A DNA stretch of 37,270 bases from NCBI GenBank assembly GCA_964459305.1, contig CAYWNA010000118.1, forward strand, positions 1 to 37,270, read 5' to 3'. Source of the stretch: CAYWNA01 sp964459305 (GTDB taxonomy: Bacteria; Planctomycetota; Planctomycetia; Pirellulales; Pirellulaceae). The notes under the pieces were generated by a model that did not search any database, was not told where the DNA came from, and saw only the letters and a list, made by a program, of their open reading frames with translations. Numbering within the stretch: position 1 is the first letter of the stretch; each line of letters opens with the position of its first letter. Both the position numbers and the translations under genes were made by a program. This document shows, piece by piece, positions 32,439 to 37,270 of the stretch.

Positions 32439-33311
32439 TCACTTATCACTGCGGTATTCGGGCTCCCATGGCTCGATTCCCAATTTCCGGGCCGAGTCCA
32501 GCATTGCCCGCGGATCGTTCGCAACGGGGAAGTCGATGCCCGCGGCAAATAGTCGCTTGAGGGACGGCCAGGGCATCACGCTGCTCCAGAAGAGGATCCG
32601 CACGTCGGCTTCCTTCAGTCGTCGCATGTTCTCCGGCGGTCCGATGCCGGTAATGCGGAGCGCGTTGTAGCCCCGCGCAATCACGTCCGCGACGCCCTTG
32701 GAGTCACAGTTCGGATAGCACATGCTGGATACGAAACCGTTGCGATCGACTTGGCGCGCCGCCTCCAGCCCTTCGTGACGGACGACCAATAACAAGCACT
32801 GGTGCCGGCGGTTGTGCCGAAGTACTTCCCGGGTCACCGGGGCGGCGAGGTGTGGTCGAAATTGGATATCAATGAACAACCAGATGTTCTCCGGCATCAT
32901 CTTCAGAGCCTCTTCCAATGTCGGAATGCGTTCGCCGGCAAACTGCTTCCCTTTCCAGCTACCTGCATCAAGCTTCCGGATTTCGGCCAGCGTGAAGCCA
33001 GAGACTTTGCCCGTACCGTTGGTCGTGCGGTCGACCTTCGAGTCGTGCATCAGGACGAGCTGCCGATCATTGGTCCAATGGACGTCGAATTCGACAGCAT
33101 GAACACCCAGCCGAACAGCCTCCTTGAGGGCGGTGATGGTGTTTTCCGGGTGCGTCGCCATCGCACCGCGATGAGCACAGATGCCTCGGGCCGGTAAGAC
33201 GGTCCGTTCGGCTTTTTCACTCGCGGAGATGATGCTCGCTGACGCCGCAATGGCCAGCAGCAAAGCCACTCGCGCGAGCGACACATGCCGTTTGAGAGGG
33301 GAATGACACAT
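32439..33311 (-). CDS. Glycerophosphodiester phosphodiesterase-family protein, exported
   Basis: The protein has 290 residues with an N-terminal signal peptide of about 30 residues. All GDPD hallmark residues are present: HRG at 47-49, ENT at 56-58, EFD at 74-76, HD at 89-90, and PTLEEAL further on. The enzyme hydrolyses glycerophosphodiesters to an alcohol and glycerol-3-phosphate using a divalent metal bound by the two acidic residues. It sits between the enolase-superfamily and GH29-like genes. In planctomycetal glycan loci this family often occurs without a clear lipid role and might act on a phosphodiester-linked sugar; that is inference. An AAGGA sequence lies about 11 bases upstream of the ATG. 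Confidence 0.9.
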   Translation of the reverse strand: MCHSPLKRHVSLARVALLLAIAASASIISASEKAERTVLPARGICAHRGAMATHPENTITALKEAVRLGVHAVEFDVHWTNDRQLVLMHDSKVDRTTNGTGKVSGFTLAEIRKLDAGSWKGKQFAGERIPTLEEALKMMPENIWLFIDIQFRPHLAAPVTREVLRHNRRHQCLLLVVRHEGLEAARQVDRNGFVSSMCYPNCDSKGVADVIARGYNALRITGIGPPENMRRLKEADVRILFWSSVMPWPSLKRLFAAGIDFPVANDPRAMLDSARKLGIEPWEPEYRSDK

Positions 33312-33397
33312 GGAGAGGCGGTCCTTCTGTATGTTGGGTGAATCGCTGTTACAACGCGTCTTTCAACATCTGCAGGCATCATCAGTTCCTGGAAGGC

Positions 33398-34516
33398 TCA
33401 CACGGATTCCGCTACCAGGTACTTTGCCACCACGTCTTCGTTCAACGTCACTCCCAGTCCGGGCCCGTGAGGGACTGCAATCCAGCCGTCTTTTGCCTGC
33501 ACGGTTTCCGTGGTTAGCTCGCGCCGCAGAGGTGAATCGTCGACGCAATCCTCGAACAGGAACGCGTCCCGGCAAGTGCTCAGCCAATGCAGGCTGGCCG
33601 CCACGGTGACGGGCGTCGTGTAGCAGTGGTTGCAGAGCCGGGCGCCGATCTCTTCCACACGTGACTTGATGTACGACGCGTCGGTGAACCCATTGCGGGC
33701 CAGATCGACTTGGTAGACGTCCAGCGCGTGCCGGCCGATCAGCGGCCGAAACGACTCGCGCCCGCACTCGCCTTCGCCGGCCGCAATGGGCACGGGCGAG
33801 CGATCGCGCAGCCAAACGTAGCCGTCGATGTCCGCTTGCCGAAGCGGTTCTTCCAGCCACTCGATGTTGTAATCGGCAAACGCGCGCGCCCGCCGCAACG
33901 CGGTTCGGGCATCCCACACGCAGCCGGCATCGATCAGCAGCGTGGCGTCACCCGCTCCTTCCCGTCCGCCTCGCACCAGATCGACATCCACCGCCTCGTT
34001 CTGTCCCATCGGTTCCCAGCCGAACTTGATGGCGTGGTAGCCTTCGTCGATCCACCGCCGGGCGATGTCGGCCGTCTCCGCACCGTCACGTCCGAACAGA
34101 ATCGAAGCGTAGGCCGGGATTCGGTCGTGATGCTTGCCTCCGAGCAGCCGATGGATCGGTTCGCCGAAGTGCTTGCCCTTCAGGTCCCAGAGCGCCATGT
34201 CGACGGCTGCCATGGCGGCGATGGTGACCGAAGTGCGACCGAAGTACATCGTGCGGCGATACATCTTCTGCCAGAGCCGTTCCGTTTCCAGCGGGTTCTC
34301 GCCAACCAGCACTTCTCGCAGACCGCACGCCACATTATGGCTGAACGGAGCATCGACAACTGCCTTGACGACCTCAGGCGATGCATCCGCTTCACCAATT
34401 CCCTCCAAACCATCGTCGGTCCGCACGCGAACCAACACGGCATCCTGGCTGCTCGCTGTTTTCGCTGCGACCGACGGAAGCCGGAGTATCTGGCAAGAGA
34501 CTTGAGCGATTTTCAT
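33398..34516 (-). CDS. Enolase-superfamily sugar-acid dehydratase (mandelate racemase group)
   Basis: The protein has 372 residues. Metal ligands appear to be Asp196 (LLIDAG), Glu222 (EWLEEP) and Glu248 (AAGEGE). The general base is His297 (LCNHCYTTP) with Asp271 (YQVDLAR) as partner, which marks the mandelate racemase group. Lys164 (YHAIKFGW) stands at the other catalytic position, where many members have K-x-K. Members of this group dehydrate or racemise aldonic acids; fuconate, galactonate and related dehydratases are candidates given the fucosidase neighbours. It is the first gene of the long minus-strand run and diverges from the GntR gene across a shared promoter region. The 86-base gap to the next gene holds nothing recognisable. 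Confidence 0.9.
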   Translation of the reverse strand: MKIAQVSCQILRLPSVAAKTASSQDAVLVRVRTDDGLEGIGEADASPEVVKAVVDAPFSHNVACGLREVLVGENPLETERLWQKMYRRTMYFGRTSVTIAAMAAVDMALWDLKGKHFGEPIHRLLGGKHHDRIPAYASILFGRDGAETADIARRWIDEGYHAIKFGWEPMGQNEAVDVDLVRGGREGAGDATLLIDAGCVWDARTALRRARAFADYNIEWLEEPLRQADIDGYVWLRDRSPVPIAAGEGECGRESFRPLIGRHALDVYQVDLARNGFTDASYIKSRVEEIGARLCNHCYTTPVTVAASLHWLSTCRDAFLFEDCVDDSPLRRELTTETVQAKDGWIAVPHGPGLGVTLNEDVVAKYLVAESV

Positions 34517-34606
34517 TCTACGTACTTTCTTGTCTCGGCAGTTGTTTGGCCGTCTCCACTAAGTTCACTCGTCACATGTCGGCCAAAAAATGTCGCCTGT
34601 GAATTG

Positions 34607-34635
34607 TTGACAATCTACATGACGGACGTTATATT
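34607..34635 (+). promoter_or_regulatory. Predicted sigma-70-type promoter for the GntR-epimerase-SDR unit
   Basis: TTGACA (34607-34612) and TATATT (34630-34635) are separated by 17 bases, close to the consensus. Transcription would start near 34642, about 70 bases before the GntR start codon. The -10 box overlaps the -35 box of the opposing promoter. Confidence 0.6.
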
Positions 34636-34640
34636 GTCAA
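34612..34640 (-). promoter_or_regulatory. Predicted divergent promoter for the enolase-superfamily gene
   Basis: On the minus strand TTGACA (34640-34635) is followed after 17 bases by TAGATT (34617-34612). The -35 box is a good match and the -10 box a weaker one (four of six). It would drive the gene starting at 34516 and possibly the whole minus-strand run. Only one of the two opposed promoters can be occupied at a time. Confidence 0.45.
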
Positions 34641-34711
34641 TGATCTCCAGGAAAACACCTCTGGGAATACGGACTGTTTCTTGCCGCGGCATGTACGAGA
34701 AAGGTTGCCCA

Positions 34712-35332
34712 ATGGCGGCGATACAACTGATCAAAGGGCTACGGGAACAGATCATCGAACGGCTGCGCGATGACATCCTCTCCGGGCGTTTGCCCGAAGG
34801 CGAGCCATTGCGAGAAACGGAGCTGTCCGAACAGTTTGGCGTCAGTCGCGGACCGATCCGCGAATCGTTACAGCAACTGGTGCATGAAGGCCTGCTGGTT
34901 GCCGAGCGAAACCGAGGCGTCCGCGTCGCACCACAGGCGCCCGACTCGCTCCGCGAGCTGGTCGTTCCGATTCGGCGCACGATCGAGACGTTCGCCTTGC
35001 GGCTGTTTTTCGATCGGATCAACGACGATGATTTTGCGGCCTGGGATGAGATCCTCGGACGTCTGAAGGTTGCCTGTCGGCAGAAGAACTACGCGGCCAT
35101 TGCCGAGCAGGACATTGCGCTGCACCGCTCGTTTCTGGAACGTGCCGATCAACCGGACTTGTTGGCCATTTGGTCGGTCCTGGTGGCCCGCGTGCGTCAT
35201 CATTTCCGGGAGACGCATCTGGCGTACGATGACGCGATGGAGATCTACGCCGAGCATCGCGCGCTGATCGACACCTTTCGCCGGGGCGATCTGGAAGCCG
35301 CGGTTAAGGAGTTGGAGGAGAACATTGCGTAG
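34712..35332 (+). CDS. GntR-family transcriptional regulator, FadR/FCD type
   Basis: The protein has 206 residues from the ATG at 34712, which has AAAGG about 8 bases upstream. The open frame extends much further back, but that part runs antisense to the enolase-superfamily gene and lies outside the family. Residues about 10-75 form the winged helix-turn-helix (IERLRDDILSGRLPEG, ETELSEQFGVSRGPIRESLQ). The rest is an FCD ligand domain (RRTIETFALRLFF, DIALHRSFLERADQPDL, EHRALIDTFRRGDLEAAV) with candidate metal-binding Asp and His residues. It leads a plus-strand unit with the epimerase-like and SDR genes, 15 bases before the next start. It likely controls itself and the divergent enolase gene through the operator pair, with a sugar acid as a reasonable effector guess. 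Confidence 0.92.
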   Translation: MAAIQLIKGLREQIIERLRDDILSGRLPEGEPLRETELSEQFGVSRGPIRESLQQLVHEGLLVAERNRGVRVAPQAPDSLRELVVPIRRTIETFALRLFFDRINDDDFAAWDEILGRLKVACRQKNYAAIAEQDIALHRSFLERADQPDLLAIWSVLVARVRHHFRETHLAYDDAMEIYAEHRALIDTFRRGDLEAAVKELEENIA

Positions 35333-35347
35333 GGGAAGCAGTGCGGC

Positions 35348-36259
35348 ATGACAAGGATTGTCGATGACATCAACGTGGACGGCCAACAGGTGGTTCGCCT
35401 CCGGTCGGAGCACCTTGAAGTGGACGTTGCCCCGCGGATTGGTGGCCGCATTGTCGGCCTCAGGCATCTGGGCAGCGGTCACGATTTCCTTTGGAAGAAC
35501 CCCCGACTTCACCTGGAGCCGAAACCACCCGGCGCCGAGTACGATCCGAATTTTTACGGCGGCATTGACGAGCTACTGCCTAACGACATCCCCGAAACCA
35601 TCGACGGCATCGCGTGTCTCGACCACGGCGAGTTGTGGACAAGCCAGCTCAACTGGCGAATCGAAGGCGAGGCACTGGTGCTGGAAGGCAGACTTCCGCT
35701 ATGTGGGCTTGAGTACCAGAGGCGGCTGACGTTGCGGGCCGACAGCCCCCATATCGACATCCAATATCGCATCACCAACCCAACCGACAAGGAGCGGCAC
35801 TTCCTGTGGAAGCTACACGCGGCGTTGTCGGTGGCGGAAGGGGACCTGATCGACTGCCCGGCGCGGCAGGCACAGGTTGTGGATCTTGAGTATTCGCGGT
35901 TCAGCACCTTGAGCCCCTTTCCCTGGCCAGACATCGAGGGGCAGCGGGCAGACGTGGTGCTGTCGGCAGCCGACACGGTTGATTTCTTCTACCTGTTCGA
36001 TCTGGAGTCGGGCCGGCTCGCCTGGAAGCGTCCTTCGCAGGGTCTGAAATTCGAATACCTGTTCGACACGGCGGTCTTTCCGTACGCGTGGCTGTTCGCC
36101 TCCTACGGCGGCTTTGACGGACATTACACGGTAGTCCTCGAACCATGCACCACGATGCCGATCTGCGTCGGCGAAGCGATTAACAAAGGCACCTGCAGCC
36201 GGCTGTTGCCCGGCGAAGCACTGGAAACAGAAGTCACCATCTATGCCGGATCGGACTAG
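35348..36259 (+). CDS. Aldose 1-epimerase / galactose-mutarotase-fold protein
   Basis: The protein has 303 residues and no signal peptide. The pattern of a galactose-mutarotase-like beta-sandwich is visible: VDVAPRIGGRIVGLRHLGSG near the start, GGIDELLPNDIPETIDG at about 72-88, FLWKLHAALSVAEGD in the middle and VVLEPCTTMPICVGEA near the end. Such proteins interconvert sugar anomers or bind sugars. Related planctomycetal proteins are named DUF4432 or DUF5107, and I cannot separate these by eye. GGGGAAG lies about 10 bases before the ATG. The SDR gene starts 6 bases after its stop, so they are co-transcribed. It would suit preparing the correct anomer for a sugar dehydrogenase. Confidence 0.8.
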   Translation: MTRIVDDINVDGQQVVRLRSEHLEVDVAPRIGGRIVGLRHLGSGHDFLWKNPRLHLEPKPPGAEYDPNFYGGIDELLPNDIPETIDGIACLDHGELWTSQLNWRIEGEALVLEGRLPLCGLEYQRRLTLRADSPHIDIQYRITNPTDKERHFLWKLHAALSVAEGDLIDCPARQAQVVDLEYSRFSTLSPFPWPDIEGQRADVVLSAADTVDFFYLFDLESGRLAWKRPSQGLKFEYLFDTAVFPYAWLFASYGGFDGHYTVVLEPCTTMPICVGEAINKGTCSRLLPGEALETEVTIYAGSD

Positions 36260-36265
36260 GCGGAG

Positions 36266-37036
36266 ATGTTATCAGCCATGCAGAAACGCCCCAAAGCAAT
36301 CGTCACCGGCGCGTCCTCTGGGATCGGAAAGGCGACAGCGACTCGTCTTGCTGCCGATGGTTACGACGTCTGCCTCATGGCTCGCCGTGAAGTGCTTCTG
36401 CGCGAGTTGGCCGAAGCCTTGCCAACCGGCAACCACTTGGTTTGTCCGGGCGACTACAGCGATCCGGTTGTCGTCGACCAGATCGGACGCACCGTGTGCG
36501 AGAAGTGGGGCGAAGTGAACGCGCTGATCAACTGCGCGGGCGTGTTCGCGAGTGTCGACATCCTCGACACGCCGCTTCCCGAATGGCGGGCGTGCCTCGA
36601 CACGATGCTCGGCGGCGCGATGCTCGTGACGCGAATGGCTGTGCCGTTGATGCCCGATGGCGGCCGAATCATCCACGTCACCTCCATCCACGGCGAACGG
36701 GTCGAGGCCGGGGCAAGCAGCTACGCAATCGCCAAAGCCGCGCTGAACCAGTTCTGCCGGTGTCTCGCGTTAGAGCTGGCCCCTCGGGGAATTCTGGTCA
36801 ACGCCATCGCCCCGGGGTTCGTGCGCACGCCGATGAGCGTACTGCCTGACGGCACGAACGAGCTGCAAAGCGACTGGTTTCGGCAAGATTACGTGGAAGG
36901 TCATCACCTCCCCTTGCGGCGACCCGCGGAGCCCGAAGAGATCGCCGGCGTAGCCAGCTTCCTGGCCGGTCCCGATGCATCTTACATCACAGGCCAGGTG
37001 ATCACCGTAGACGGCGGACTGACGGTCACGTTTTGA
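36266..37036 (+). CDS. Short-chain dehydrogenase/reductase (classical SDR)
   Basis: The protein has 256 residues, the normal size for classical SDRs. The nucleotide-binding motif is TGASSGIG at 14-21, NCAG lies near 89-92, and the catalytic residues are Ser140, Tyr153 and Lys157 (SSYAIAK). PGFVRTPM and the C-terminal GQVITVDGG are typical. The charged residues after strand 2 (ARRE) suggest NADP preference, which is only a guess. An ATG at 36278 is an alternative start; the one at 36266 lies very near a GGAG sequence. With the epimerase-like gene it could oxidise a released sugar or a keto-deoxy sugar acid downstream of the enolase-superfamily enzyme. It is the last gene of the plus-strand unit and converges on a DUF1080 gene, with no clear terminator in the 33-base gap. 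Confidence 0.92.
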   Translation: MLSAMQKRPKAIVTGASSGIGKATATRLAADGYDVCLMARREVLLRELAEALPTGNHLVCPGDYSDPVVVDQIGRTVCEKWGEVNALINCAGVFASVDILDTPLPEWRACLDTMLGGAMLVTRMAVPLMPDGGRIIHVTSIHGERVEAGASSYAIAKAALNQFCRCLALELAPRGILVNAIAPGFVRTPMSVLPDGTNELQSDWFRQDYVEGHHLPLRRPAEPEEIAGVASFLAGPDASYITGQVITVDGGLTVTF

Positions 37037-37069
37037 CGGGCTATATTCCGTCCTTCTGTTTCTGGCTCG

Positions 37070-37270
37070 TCACAGTTCCTTGATCTTGATCTTCCGGAAG
37101 AAGATCGGCGCGCCGGCGTGTTTGCCCTGGAGCCCGATTCGTCCCTTCGTTGGCATGTCGGCAATCGGTTTGCCTAACCACTCAGGGATGTCGGTGCCGT
37201 CGGGGTTCTTCTTGGCCGAAGTCCACTTGCTCGTGTCCATCTCGGTGACCAGCTCGCCGTTGAGCATCAC
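37070..37270 (-). CDS. DUF1080 protein, C-terminal part (5' end outside window)
   Basis: The last 66 codons of a DUF1080 gene are visible (VMLNGELVTEMDTSKWTS through FFRKIKIKEL) and the frame is open to the right edge. The sequence is about 90% identical at the DNA level to bases 4197-4396 of the other DUF1080 gene, in the same orientation. It ends nine residues earlier than that copy. The start lies beyond the window, so length and signal peptide cannot be judged. Confidence 0.85.
   Translation of the reverse strand: MMLNGELVTEMDTSKWTSAKKNPDGTDIPEWLGKPIADMPTKGRIGLQGKHAGAPIFFRKIKIKEL

Larger units (their letters stand above)
34603..34641. promoter_or_regulatory. Candidate GntR operator pair overlapping both divergent promoters
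   Basis: ATTGTTGACAAT (34603-34614) is a perfect 5+2+5 palindrome, and ATTGTCAAT (34633-34641) a perfect 4+1+4 palindrome. Together TTGACAAT (34607-34614) and ATTGTCAA (34633-34640) form an 8-base perfect inverted repeat. FadR-type GntR proteins often bind sites of the ATTGT-ACAAT form, so repression by the adjacent GntR protein is a good hypothesis. Confidence 0.6.

Noticed and set aside
33710..34711. Long N-terminal extension of the GntR frame
   Set aside because: It is antisense to the enolase-superfamily gene and precedes the predicted promoter; the family-length protein starts at 34712 with a ribosome-binding site.

Overview
The window looks like a chromosomal segment of a Planctomycetota bacterium (Pirellulales-like). 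The evidence is the high GC content, paired Cys-type sulfatases, DUF1080 proteins, a very large HEAT/discoidin/heme surface protein, secreted multidomain glycosidases, no SusC/D genes, and several families of intergenic inverted repeats. A related Verrucomicrobiota or Lentisphaerota source is not excluded. No rRNA, tRNA, CRISPR array, integrase or transposase was found.

Layout. Bases 1-3661 (minus strand) hold a FadR-type GntR regulator and, directly downstream, a large secreted TIM-barrel protein that is open to the left window edge and contains an internal tandem duplication. Bases 3700-5610 are a scar zone: a 3' fragment of a sulfatase gene, an intact DUF1080 gene, a short chimeric ORF joining the N-terminus of an MFS transporter to the C-terminus of a Gfo/Idh/MocA oxidoreductase, and two different palindromic repeats. 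Bases 5606-34516 are a long co-directional minus-strand run. In transcription order it is: enolase-superfamily dehydratase, glycerophosphodiesterase-like protein, GH29-like fucosidase, Tat-exported fucose-isomerase-like protein, two GH141-like beta-helix proteins, EamA transporter, URO-D-family protein, GH95-like glycosidase, second URO-D-family protein, sulfatase, GH36 alpha-galactosidase, HEAT/discoidin/beta-propeller/heme protein, double-domain esterase, second sulfatase. Bases 34600-37036 hold a divergent plus-strand unit (GntR regulator, aldose-epimerase-like protein, SDR dehydrogenase). A truncated second DUF1080 gene runs off the right edge.

How it may work together (inference). Sulfatases, esterase domains, GH29/GH95/GH141-like enzymes and GH36 are the set expected for breaking down a sulfated, acetylated fucose- and galactose-containing glycan such as a fucan or fucoidan. 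The enolase-superfamily enzyme, mutarotase-like protein and SDR would suit non-phosphorylative oxidation of the released sugar. The two URO-D-family proteins both carry an H-x-C motif as in corrinoid methyltransferases, which raises the possibility that O-methylated sugars are handled. The enolase gene and the regulator unit share a compact divergent promoter whose two TTGACA boxes form a perfect inverted repeat, a likely GntR control point.

Genome dynamics are the other theme. The same palindromic element occurs three times, once inside the GH36 reading frame and once supplying the end of a URO-D-family gene. Near-identical DUF1080 3' ends bracket about 33 kb in direct orientation.
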